From Saccharothrix deserti (GTDB taxonomy: Bacteria > Actinomycetota > Actinomycetes > Mycobacteriales > Pseudonocardiaceae): a stretch of DNA of 64,000 nt. Both the position numbers and the translations under genes were made by a program. Below the pieces are notes generated by a model, which was given only the letters and a program-made list of their open reading frames with translations, ran no database searches and was not told where the DNA came from. The stretch lies in assembly GCF_009769385.1 (NCBI RefSeq), contig NZ_VKAB01000021.1:167751-231750 (forward strand), read 5' to 3'. This document shows positions 51,300-59,471 of the stretch, piece by piece; within the stretch, counting starts at the first letter, position 1, and the number at the start of each line of letters is the position of its first letter.

Positions 51300-52124
51300 G
51301 TGAACCACGATCTCGGCGAATTCCTCCGCAGCCGGCGGGCTCGCGTGCGCCCGGACGACGTGGGCCTGCCCGGAGGTGGCCGTCGCCGCGTCCCCGGCCT
51401 GCGCCGCGAGGAACTGGCGTTGCTGGCGGGCGTGAGCGTGGACTACTACATGCGCCTCGAACAGGGCCGCACCCCGGCCGTCTCCGACTCCGTCCTGGAC
51501 GCCGTCGCACGGGTGCTGCAGCTCGACGAGACCGAACGCGCCCACCTGCGCAACCTCGTCCGCCCGGCGCCGTCGAAACGCCCCGCGCCGCAACGCGTCC
51601 GGCCCGGTCTGCGGCGGCTGCTCGACATGGTCGACGACGTGCCGGCGTTCGCGATGGGCCGCCGCTCCGACATCCTGGCGTGGAACCCGCTGGCCGACGC
51701 CCTGTACGGCTTCACCGCCATGGCGCCGGACGAGCGGAACTCGGCCAGGCACACGTTCCTGCGACCCGACTCGCGCACGTTCTACCGCGACTGGCCCACG
51801 GTCGCCGCCGACATGGTGGCGTTCCTCAGGCTCGACGCCGGTCGTTACCCCGACGACGCGAGGCTGGCGGCGTTGGTGGGGGAGTTGTCGGTGAAGGACG
51901 AGACGTTCCGCAAGCTGTGGGCGCAGCACAAGGTCCAGGAGAAAACCCACGGCACCAAACTCGTCCACCACCCGACCGTCGGCGACCTGGACCTCGACTA
52001 CGAAACCCTGGCCCCGACCGGCGACCCGGACGTCGTCCTCGCCGTCTACACCGCCAAAGTCGGCTCCCCCACCGAGGAACGCCTGAAACTCCTGGCCAGC
52101 TGGACCGCCTCGATCCCCACCTGA
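51300..52124 (+). CDS. XRE-family regulator with MLTR ligand-binding domain
   Basis: 274 residues. The N-terminal helix-turn-helix (about 1-75: LRREELALLAGVSVDYYMRLEQGR) is followed by the MmyB-like ligand-binding domain (about 105-270: GRRSDILAWNPLADALYG, HHPTVGDLDLDYETL). Such regulators usually control a divergent oxidoreductase, here the SDR. GTG 51300 has CATACT about 7 nt upstream and no ribosome-binding site, so it is probably leaderless. Confidence 0.9.
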   Translation: MNHDLGEFLRSRRARVRPDDVGLPGGGRRRVPGLRREELALLAGVSVDYYMRLEQGRTPAVSDSVLDAVARVLQLDETERAHLRNLVRPAPSKRPAPQRVRPGLRRLLDMVDDVPAFAMGRRSDILAWNPLADALYGFTAMAPDERNSARHTFLRPDSRTFYRDWPTVAADMVAFLRLDAGRYPDDARLAALVGELSVKDETFRKLWAQHKVQEKTHGTKLVHHPTVGDLDLDYETLAPTGDPDVVLAVYTAKVGSPTEERLKLLASWTASIPT

Positions 52125-52155
52125 CCCCACGCGAGCCGAACCCCAACCCGCGTGT

Positions 52156-52258
52156 GTCCTACGTTCAACCGGCGTGTGTCCTACCTTCAGAACGCGAGAG
52201 TCCTACGTTCAGAACGCGAGAGTCCTACGTCCAGGACCCCCGAATTCAACGCTCGGAA
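52156..52258. repeat. 22-bp-period hairpin repeat array, four units (copy B)
   Basis: Units start at 52156, 52178, 52200 and 52222. The last is GTCCTACGTCCAGGAC, followed by the flank CCCCGAATTCAACGCTC. It is the reverse complement of the array at 29440-29526, including the flank. It lies between the converging XRE and lipoprotein-hydrolase genes and is the only candidate terminator there. Confidence 0.85.
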
Positions 52259-52270
52259 CACGTCCGGCGG

Positions 52271-53833
52271 CTACGAGCAGCGCGTTCCCTCGGCCGGCAG
52301 CTTCAGGTCGATCAGGTACTCGTGCCCCGCGTCGTCCACGCACGAGTTGCCGTGCAGGTACACGGTGTGCTGGTTGCCCTCGAACGTCAGCAGCCCGCCA
52401 CCCAGCTCCTTCGCCAGGCTCACACCCGCCTCGTACGGCGTCGCCGGGTCACCGGTCGTCGAGATCACCAGCACCGGCGGCAGCCCGGTCACGGCCTTGT
52501 GCTCCTGCACGCTCGGCGGCACGGGCCAGAACGCGCACGCGTCCAACGCGGCGGCCGGCGGCTGACCGTCGTCCAGGAACGGCGCCGCGGCCTTGTACCG
52601 CCGCGCCACGTCGTTCAAAACGTTCTTGTCCGTCAACCGCGGCTCGTCCACGCACTTCACGGCCACGAAAGCGTCGGTGATCGTCGAGTACCGACCCTCC
52701 TTGTCGCGGTCGAAGTAGTTGTCCGCCAACAGCATCAGCACTTCACCGCGGTTGTTCTTCAACTCGGTCAACCCGGCGTTCAGCGGCGACCACAGCTCCT
52801 CGGAGTACATCGCCTGGATGGCCCCGGTGATCGCGTCGTTGTACGACAGCTTCCGCTCGCCCACCGCCACCGGCCGCTGCACCAGCGGCAACGTCAGCTC
52901 CCGGAACGCCTGGTTGGCCTTCGCCGGATCGGCGCCCAGAGCGCAGTCCTGACGCGTGGCGCACCAAGCCGCGAACGCGTCGAACGCCTTCTGGAACCCG
53001 GCGCCCTGCGCGATCAGCGACTCGACCTGGTTCTGCGTCGGGTCCACCGCGCCGTCCAGCACGAGCGCCCGCACGTTGCCCGGGAACGCCTGCGCGTACC
53101 CGGCGCCGATGTGCGTCCCGTAGGAGTACCCGAGGTAGGTCAGCTTCTCGTCGCCGAGCGCGGACCGCATCACGTCGAGATCGCGCACGACCTCCCTGGT
53201 GCCGACGTTGGCCAGCACGTCGACCCCGGTCACCGAGGCGCACTTCTCCGCGTACGCCTTGTTCTCCGACTCGGTCTGCGCCACACCCGACGGCGACGTG
53301 TCCACGTCGTTGTCCAGCCGGTCGGCGTCCCGTTCCGCGTCGGTCAGGCACTTGACCTGCGGTTCGCTCGCCCCGACACCGCGCGGGTCGAACCCGATCA
53401 GGTCGAACCGGTCACCCAGCGCCGACGACTTGACCTCCGTGCTCAGGCTCGCCGCGGCGGCCATGCCGGACGCGCCCGGACCACCCGGGTTGATGACCAA
53501 CGACCCGATCCGGTCCTTGAGCGCGCGTTGCCGCAGCAACCCGATCTTGATCGTGCGGCCGTCGGGCTTGGTGTAGTCGAGCGGCACTTCCAGCCGCGCG
53601 CACTCGATCGACTTCTTGCTCTTGAACAACGTCGTCGTCGGCCCGGTCGTGGCGTACGGCGCGCAGTCCTCCCAGCCGAGCTGCTGGCCGTAGAACCGCT
53701 CCAACCCGGCGGGCACGACCCCGGCCGGTCCACGCTGCTCCAGCGCGGTCCCGGCGGTGGGTGACCCGGTCACCACACTCGTGCACGAGGCGAGGAGCGG
53801 GAGGGCGAGGAAGAGCATCATCCGACGGCGCAC
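52271..53833 (-). CDS. Lipoprotein alpha/beta hydrolase, tripeptidyl-aminopeptidase type (CaeA-like)
   Basis: 520 residues. A short signal with lipobox LLASC (Cys near 17) is followed by an alpha/beta hydrolase: NPGGPGASG, FDPRGVGASEP, nucleophile GYSYGT, Asp in TTGDPATPY and His in GNQHTVYLHG. It resembles Streptomyces SlpD/SlpE/Tap peptidases and mycobacterial Rv2223c/Rv2224c (CaeA) esterases. GTG 53833 was chosen because TACGAT lies 7 nt upstream (leaderless); ATG 53821 would also keep the lipobox. Confidence 0.87.
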   Translation of the reverse strand: MRRRMMLFLALPLLASCTSVVTGSPTAGTALEQRGPAGVVPAGLERFYGQQLGWEDCAPYATTGPTTTLFKSKKSIECARLEVPLDYTKPDGRTIKIGLLRQRALKDRIGSLVINPGGPGASGMAAAASLSTEVKSSALGDRFDLIGFDPRGVGASEPQVKCLTDAERDADRLDNDVDTSPSGVAQTESENKAYAEKCASVTGVDVLANVGTREVVRDLDVMRSALGDEKLTYLGYSYGTHIGAGYAQAFPGNVRALVLDGAVDPTQNQVESLIAQGAGFQKAFDAFAAWCATRQDCALGADPAKANQAFRELTLPLVQRPVAVGERKLSYNDAITGAIQAMYSEELWSPLNAGLTELKNNRGEVLMLLADNYFDRDKEGRYSTITDAFVAVKCVDEPRLTDKNVLNDVARRYKAAAPFLDDGQPPAAALDACAFWPVPPSVQEHKAVTGLPPVLVISTTGDPATPYEAGVSLAKELGGGLLTFEGNQHTVYLHGNSCVDDAGHEYLIDLKLPAEGTRCS

Positions 53834-53906
53834 ACCTTCGATCGTAAGTGTGACTCGTGTGCCACAACGCCAACCAAGGTTGCTCCGAGTGAGCGAGAAT
53901 GCCTTC

Positions 53907-55622
53907 ATGCCACAGCTCCGACTCGCCCTCGCCCAGGTCAACGCCTGTGTCGGCGACCTGGCGGGCAACACCGAACTCGTCGTCGAGTGGTCCCGCAAGG
54001 CCGTCGAGGCCGGCGCCCACCTGGCCGTCTTCCCCGAGATGGTGCTGACCGGGTACCCGGTCGAGGACCTGGCGCTGCGCGTGTCGTTCGCGGAGGCGTC
54101 CAAGGAAGCCCTGACGAAGCTCGCGACCAGGCTCGACGAGGCGGGGTGCGGCGAGCTGGCGGTGTTCGTCGGCTACCTCGACCGCGACGAGCGCGGTATG
54201 CGCAACGCCGCCGCCGTGCTGCACGGGGGCGAGGTGGTGGCGCGGCAGAACAAGCACCACCTGCCGAACTACGGCGTGTTCGACGAGCGCCGGTACTTCA
54301 CGCCGGGCGACACGCTGGACATCGTGCGCGTGCACGGCCTCGAAGTGGGCATGGTGATCTGCGAGGACCTGTGGCAGGACGGCGGGCCGATCGCCGCTCT
54401 CGGTGAGGCCGGCGTGGACCTGGTGGTCTCGCCGAACGCGTCGCCGTACGAGCGGAAGAAGGACGACGCCCGGCTGCCGATGGTGGCGCGTCGCGCGGTC
54501 GAGGCGGGTGCGCCTCTCGCGTACGTGAACATGATCGGCGGGCAGGACGAGCTGGTGTTCGACGGCGACACGATGGTGGTCACCGCGGACGGCTCGCTGA
54601 TCACCCGGGCGCCGCAGTTCGTGGAGCACCTGGTGGTGCTGGACCTGGACCTGCCCGGTGGCGCACCGCGGGCCGAAGGTGGTTACGGCGGGTTTATGGT
54701 CCACCGCCGATCCTTGTCCCATGACCCACTCCCCGCCTACGACCCGCTGCCCGTGCCGGAGCCCGCCGAACCGCTGTCCGACGAGGCGGAGGTGTGGCAC
54801 GCGCTCGTCACCGGCCTGCGCGACTACGTGCACAAGAACGGCTTCCGCTCGGTCGTTCTCGGGCTGTCGGGCGGCATCGACTCGGCGGTCGTCGCCGCGT
54901 TGTCGGTCGACGCGCTCGGCGCCGACCACGTGTACGGCGTGTCCATGCCGTCGGTGTACTCGTCGGACCACTCGAAGTCCGACGCGTACGACCTGGCCCA
55001 GCGCACCGGCTGCCACTACTCGGAGCAGCCGATCGCCGGCATGGTCAGCGCCTTCGTCGACCAGCTCGGGCTGACCGGGCTGGCGGAGGAGAACGTCCAG
55101 GCGCGGTGCCGTGGCGTCACGTTGATGGGGTTGTCGAACCAGCACGGCCACCTGGTGCTGGCCACCGGCAACAAGACCGAGCTGGCCGTCGGCTACTCGA
55201 CCATCTACGGCGACGCGGTCGGTGGGTTCGCGCCCATCAAGGACGTGCTCAAGACGCTGGTCTGGGACTTGGCGCGGTGGCGCAACGCGCAGGCCGAGAA
55301 GCTCGGCGAGCTGCCGCCGATCCCGGAGAACTCGATCAGCAAGCCGCCGTCGGCCGAGCTGCGTCCCGGCCAGGTCGACACCGACTCGCTGCCGGACTAC
55401 GAACTGCTCGACTCGGTCCTGGACGACTACGTGGAGGGCGACAAGGGCTACCGCGACCTGATCGCGATGGGCTTCTCGCACGAACTGGTCGACAAGGTCC
55501 TGCGCATGGTCGACAAGGCGGAGTACAAGCGCCGCCAGTACCCGCCGGGCACCAAGATCACGTTCAAGGCCTTCGGCCGCGACCGCCGTCTGCCCATCAC
55601 CAGCGCCTGGCGCGAGGGCTGA
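53907..55622 (+). CDS. nadE: Glutamine-dependent NAD(+) synthetase
   Basis: 571 residues. The N-terminal nitrilase-type glutaminase (about 1-260) has Glu44 in FPEMVLTGYP, Lys in QNKHHLPNYGVFDE and Cys in VICEDLWQDG. The synthetase domain (about 290-571) has the ATP loop LGLSGGIDSAV, LATGNKTELAVGYSTIYGDAVGGFAPIKDVLK and NSISKPPSAELRPGQ. It amidates nicotinate adenine dinucleotide. ATG 53907 has GAGAAT 7 nt upstream and no ribosome-binding site (leaderless). Divergent from the hydrolase with a 73-bp gap. Confidence 0.95.
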   Translation: MPQLRLALAQVNACVGDLAGNTELVVEWSRKAVEAGAHLAVFPEMVLTGYPVEDLALRVSFAEASKEALTKLATRLDEAGCGELAVFVGYLDRDERGMRNAAAVLHGGEVVARQNKHHLPNYGVFDERRYFTPGDTLDIVRVHGLEVGMVICEDLWQDGGPIAALGEAGVDLVVSPNASPYERKKDDARLPMVARRAVEAGAPLAYVNMIGGQDELVFDGDTMVVTADGSLITRAPQFVEHLVVLDLDLPGGAPRAEGGYGGFMVHRRSLSHDPLPAYDPLPVPEPAEPLSDEAEVWHALVTGLRDYVHKNGFRSVVLGLSGGIDSAVVAALSVDALGADHVYGVSMPSVYSSDHSKSDAYDLAQRTGCHYSEQPIAGMVSAFVDQLGLTGLAEENVQARCRGVTLMGLSNQHGHLVLATGNKTELAVGYSTIYGDAVGGFAPIKDVLKTLVWDLARWRNAQAEKLGELPPIPENSISKPPSAELRPGQVDTDSLPDYELLDSVLDDYVEGDKGYRDLIAMGFSHELVDKVLRMVDKAEYKRRQYPPGTKITFKAFGRDRRLPITSAWREG

Positions 55623-55635
55623 CCGTTCACGTCAC

Positions 55636-55673
55636 CAGGTAGCGGTCGCCCCACCCGGCGCGACCGCTACCTG
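55636..55673. terminator. Bidirectional terminator after nadE
   Basis: CAGGTAGCGGTCGC (55636-55649) pairs perfectly with GCGACCGCTACCTG (55660-55673) over 14 bp, with a 10-nt loop. It lies between converging nadE and the transporter gene. Confidence 0.8.
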
Positions 55674-55753
55674 CTTTCGGCCCACCTCTGGACACCTCCG
55701 GGCCCCGCCCGACCACAGGCGCATCGCGGCCACCACCAACCGGACCGTTGCCT

Positions 55754-57319
55754 TCACCGATCCTCGGACCGAGGACGAGACGGAACCGAACTCGTGCGGG
55801 GCAGCAGCAGCGACACCACCGCGCCCACCGCGCAGATCACCGCCGTGATCCAGAAGATCTCGTGGTACTCCGTCAGCAACGCCGAAGTCAGCGCCTCCCG
55901 ATAAGCCGCCGCCTTCTCGGCGAACTCCTCCGGCGACATCCCGAACGGCAGCGGCGTGTCCAGGTCAGCCGTCAGCTCCCGGAACCGGTGCAGCCCCCAG
56001 GCCGACAACCCGGCCACGCCGACCAGCATCCCGGTCATCCGCGCCACCACCACGGCGGCCGACGCGACACCGTGCTGCGAAGCCGGCACGGCCCGCAGCA
56101 CCGCCGCCGACACCGGCGCGATCACCAACCCCAACCCGAACCCGGCCACCGCCAGGTCCCGCCCGACGACGAACGACGACACCGAAGCCGGCCACTGCGC
56201 GATCAGCACGTACGCACCGGCGGCCACCAGCAACCCGGCGAACGACACCCACCGGTCACCGATCCGCGCCGCCAACCACCCGCCGACCAGCGCACCCACC
56301 GGCAACGCGATCAGGAACCGCGCCAACATCCCCGCCGCCGCGGCCGAGTCACGCCCCAGCACGGTCTGCGCGAACAGCTCCACGTCCACCAACGTCACCA
56401 TCAACGCCGCACCGGCCGCCAACGACACACCCAGCGACGCCAGGAACGGCCGCATCGCCACCCCCGTCGGGTCCAACAGCCGCACCGACGACCGCCGCTC
56501 CCACCACACGAACCCGACGAACACCACCAAAGACGCACCGAGCACCGGCAGCCCCCACGAAGGCAGCACCGAACGCGACGGATCGGGGTTGTAGAGCCCG
56601 ACGACCAGCAACGACAGCGCCAACGCCAGCAACCCGCCGCCGACGAAGTCGATCCGCACCGCCGACGCTGAAGCGGATCCCCCGGCAGACCGCGGCACGG
56701 TCAACTGCACGACCACCATCGCGATCACGGCCAACGGCAGGTTCACCCAGAACACCCACCGCCAGCTCTGCGGCTCCACCGACTCGAAGAACGACCAGGC
56801 GTTGAACAGCGAAGCGACACCGACGCCGTACAGAGTGCCCAGCACACTGCCCAACTCCTGCGCCGCGCCCACGACCCCCAGCGCCGAAGCCCGCCGTTCC
56901 GAGGACCACAGATCCGCGACCAACGCCATCGTCACCGGCAGCAACGCCCCACCGGCCAGCCCTTGCACCACCCGCCCGGCCACCAGCAGCGGCAGGTCGC
57001 CGGCCAACGCCGTCACCGCCGACCCGACCGCGAAGAACACCAAGCACAAGTGCAGCACCAACCGCCGCCCGAACCGGTCGGACAGCTGCCCGAGCAACGG
57101 CATCCCGGCGACGTACCCGAGCAGGTACCCCGTCACCACGGGCGTCGCGCGTTCCAGGTGGTTCACCGGAATGCCCAGGTCACGCACCATGTCCACGAGC
57201 ACGCCGACGACCACGTACGCGTCCAGCGCACCGAGCAGCACCGAGATCGCCCCGGCGCCGATCGCCAACCGACGCGCCTTGACCGCCGAGTTCACCACCG
57301 AGTTCACCACCGAGCTCAC
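55754..57319 (-). CDS. MFS transporter, P55 (Rv1410c) family
   Basis: 521 residues, about 14 membrane helices. Motif A is GQLSDRFGRR after helix 2, with DAYVVVGVLVDM in helix 1 and GRVVQGLAGGALLPV in helix 4. It is coupled by a 4-bp overlap to an LprG-type lipoprotein gene, the same pair as lprG-Rv1410c in mycobacteria. There the two export triacylglycerol or other lipids to the outer envelope and affect drug tolerance. That role here is by analogy. Confidence 0.85.
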   Translation of the reverse strand: MSSVVNSVVNSAVKARRLAIGAGAISVLLGALDAYVVVGVLVDMVRDLGIPVNHLERATPVVTGYLLGYVAGMPLLGQLSDRFGRRLVLHLCLVFFAVGSAVTALAGDLPLLVAGRVVQGLAGGALLPVTMALVADLWSSERRASALGVVGAAQELGSVLGTLYGVGVASLFNAWSFFESVEPQSWRWVFWVNLPLAVIAMVVVQLTVPRSAGGSASASAVRIDFVGGGLLALALSLLVVGLYNPDPSRSVLPSWGLPVLGASLVVFVGFVWWERRSSVRLLDPTGVAMRPFLASLGVSLAAGAALMVTLVDVELFAQTVLGRDSAAAAGMLARFLIALPVGALVGGWLAARIGDRWVSFAGLLVAAGAYVLIAQWPASVSSFVVGRDLAVAGFGLGLVIAPVSAAVLRAVPASQHGVASAAVVVARMTGMLVGVAGLSAWGLHRFRELTADLDTPLPFGMSPEEFAEKAAAYREALTSALLTEYHEIFWITAVICAVGAVVSLLLPRTSSVPSRPRSEDR

Positions 57320-57966
57320 GCGGGCGGCGTAACGGTGACGGTCTTGTTGAAGTCGGACAGCTCCACGGTGACCTTCGCCCCGGTCGGCAGCTCGAACAGC
57401 GCCTTCTCCAGCTTGTTCTCACGCACCGTGAACGTCGAGGCGACGTCGGAGTCGATGCCCGGCACCAGCCCGCCGACCACGTCACGCGGCACGGTCGCGG
57501 TGACCACCGAAACGCCGTCCGCCGAACTGACCGTCTTCGCGTCACGCGCTTCGGCCAGCACCCGGGCGACGCCCTTGTCCGGGTCGAGGATCGCGGTCGG
57601 GTCGTACACCTGGCCCGCGAGCGCCGCGGGCAGCTTGGTGAACCCGCCGGTCGGCCCCTTGAAGTGCAGGTCCTGCCCGACGAGCACGTACTCGACCTCG
57701 ATGAGCTGCCCGAACTGGTCGATCTTGGCCCGGCCCTGCGACTCGCCGGCGGCGTTCAGGTCGCCCTCGGCGTCCTTCACGGTCACACCCGGCAACTCGC
57801 CGTCGACCTTGATCAGGAAGTGGGTGCTCGCCACCGACTTCATCTCCTCGGCGGCCTTGGTCAGCAGTTCCGACCCGGCGGGCAGGTCACCGCCGCCACC
57901 TGACGACGTGCAGCCCGCCACGAGGGCGAGCACGAGCGACCCGATCAGGGCGCGACGAGGGAGCAT
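57316..57966 (-). CDS. lprG: LprG-like lipid-binding lipoprotein
   Basis: 216 residues. The signal ends in the lipobox LVAGC (Cys near 19). The mature domain follows the LppX_LprAFG pattern: LLTKAAEEMKSVASTHFLIKVDG, GQLIEVEYVLVGQDLHFKGP, YDPTAILDPDKGVARVL. Members hold acylated lipids in a pocket under a beta-sheet. It is directly upstream of the P55-type transporter, which supports the assignment. Confidence 0.87.
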   Translation of the reverse strand: MLPRRALIGSLVLALVAGCTSSGGGGDLPAGSELLTKAAEEMKSVASTHFLIKVDGELPGVTVKDAEGDLNAAGESQGRAKIDQFGQLIEVEYVLVGQDLHFKGPTGGFTKLPAALAGQVYDPTAILDPDKGVARVLAEARDAKTVSSADGVSVVTATVPRDVVGGLVPGIDSDVASTFTVRENKLEKALFELPTGAKVTVELSDFNKTVTVTPPA

Positions 57967-58116
57967 GGGTGAATCGTAGATCCCACCGGAACGGGGCAGG
58001 ACGAAACGCCCGAACAGGGCCGCGACCTGCGGTTTCTCCTCGAGACGGCAAACAGCGGAGCGCGTTCGGCCGAGTCGGCAACGCGAGGTTAACCGTCCTT
58101 ACCTAGGCTTCGTGTC

Positions 58117-59460
58117 ATGAACCGCCAGCAGGAGTTCGTGCTCCGCACCCTCGAGGAACGCGACATCCGGTTCGTCCGGCTCTGGTTCACCGACGTCTTG
58201 GGCTTCCTCAAGTCGGTCGCCATCGCGCCCGCCGAGCTCGAAGGAGCCTTCAGCGAGGGCATCGGCTTCGACGGCTCCGCCATCGAGGGCTTCGCCCGCG
58301 TCTACGAATCGGACATGGTGGCCAAGCCGGACCCGTCGACGTTCCAGGTCCTGCCGTGGCGGACGCCCGACAAGAGCCACTACTCGGCGCGGATGTTCTG
58401 CGACATCGCCATGCCGGACGGCTCGCCGTCGTGGGCGGACCCCCGGCACGTCCTGCGCCGCACCCTGGCCAAGGCCAGCGAGGCGGGCTTCACCTGCTAC
58501 GTGCACCCCGAGATGGAGTTCTTCCTGCTCAAGGGCCTGCCGGACGACGGGACCGAGCCCATCCCGGCGGACAACGGCGGATTCTTCGACCAGACCAGCC
58601 ACGAGACCGCGACCCACTTCCGCCGCCACGCCATCGAGGCGCTGGAGGCGATGGGCATCTCGGTCGAGTTCAGCCACCACGAGGGCGCGCCCGGCCAGCA
58701 GGAGATCGACCTCCGCTACGCCGACGCGCTGACCATGGCCGACAACGTGATGACGTTCCGGTACGTGATCAAGGAGGTCGCGATCACCCAGGGTGTGCGC
58801 GCCTCGTTCATGCCGAAGCCGTTCTCCGACCAGCCCGGCAGCGGCATGCACACGCACGTCAGCCTGTTCGAGGGCGACCGGAACGCGTTCTACGACGCCG
58901 AGGACCCGTACCAGCTGTCCGACACCGGCAAGATGTTCGTCGCCGGGCTGTTGAAGCACGCCCGTGAGATCTCCGGTGTGACCAACCAGTGGGTGAATTC
59001 CTACAAGCGCCTGATCGTGGGTGGCGAGGCGCCGACGGCGGTGTGCTGGGGTCACGCGAACCGGTCCGCGCTGGTGCGCGTGCCGATGTACTCGCCGGGC
59101 AAGTCGTCGTCCCGCCGGGTGGAGATCCGGACGCTGGACTCCGCCTGCAACCCGTACCTCGCGTACGCGGTGATCCTCGCGGCCGGCCTCAAGGGCATCG
59201 AAAAGGGCTACGAGCTGCCGCCGCCCGCCGAGGACGACGTGTGGTCGCTGACCGACCGGGAACGCCGTGCGGCCGGGTACGACAACCTGCCGCAGAACCT
59301 CGGCGAGGCGTTGACCGAGATGGAGAACTCCGAACTGCTCCCCGAGGCGCTCGGTGAGCACGTGTACGACTTCTTCCTGCGCAACAAGCGCACCGAGTGG
59401 GACGCGTATCGGCGCAGCGTGACGCCGTACGAGTTGCGCACCCTGTTGCCGGTCCTGTGA
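58117..59460 (+). CDS. glnA2: Glutamine synthetase-like enzyme GlnA2
   Basis: 447 residues, glutamine synthetase type I fold: GFDGSAIEGFARVYESDM, metal ligands in HPEMEFFLL and GQQEIDLRYADAL, GSGMHTHVSL, and NRSALVRVP...RRVEIRTLDSACNPYLAYA. It is shorter than GlnA1 and lacks the adenylylation-site tyrosine loop, so it is the GlnA2 type. Some actinobacterial GlnA2/GlnA3 homologues act on polyamines or other amines, so true ammonia assimilation is not assured. TAGGCT (58104-58109) lies 7 nt before ATG 58117, so it is probably leaderless. Confidence 0.92.
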   Translation: MNRQQEFVLRTLEERDIRFVRLWFTDVLGFLKSVAIAPAELEGAFSEGIGFDGSAIEGFARVYESDMVAKPDPSTFQVLPWRTPDKSHYSARMFCDIAMPDGSPSWADPRHVLRRTLAKASEAGFTCYVHPEMEFFLLKGLPDDGTEPIPADNGGFFDQTSHETATHFRRHAIEALEAMGISVEFSHHEGAPGQQEIDLRYADALTMADNVMTFRYVIKEVAITQGVRASFMPKPFSDQPGSGMHTHVSLFEGDRNAFYDAEDPYQLSDTGKMFVAGLLKHAREISGVTNQWVNSYKRLIVGGEAPTAVCWGHANRSALVRVPMYSPGKSSSRRVEIRTLDSACNPYLAYAVILAAGLKGIEKGYELPPPAEDDVWSLTDRERRAAGYDNLPQNLGEALTEMENSELLPEALGEHVYDFFLRNKRTEWDAYRRSVTPYELRTLLPVL

Positions 59461-59471
59461 GGGACACACCC

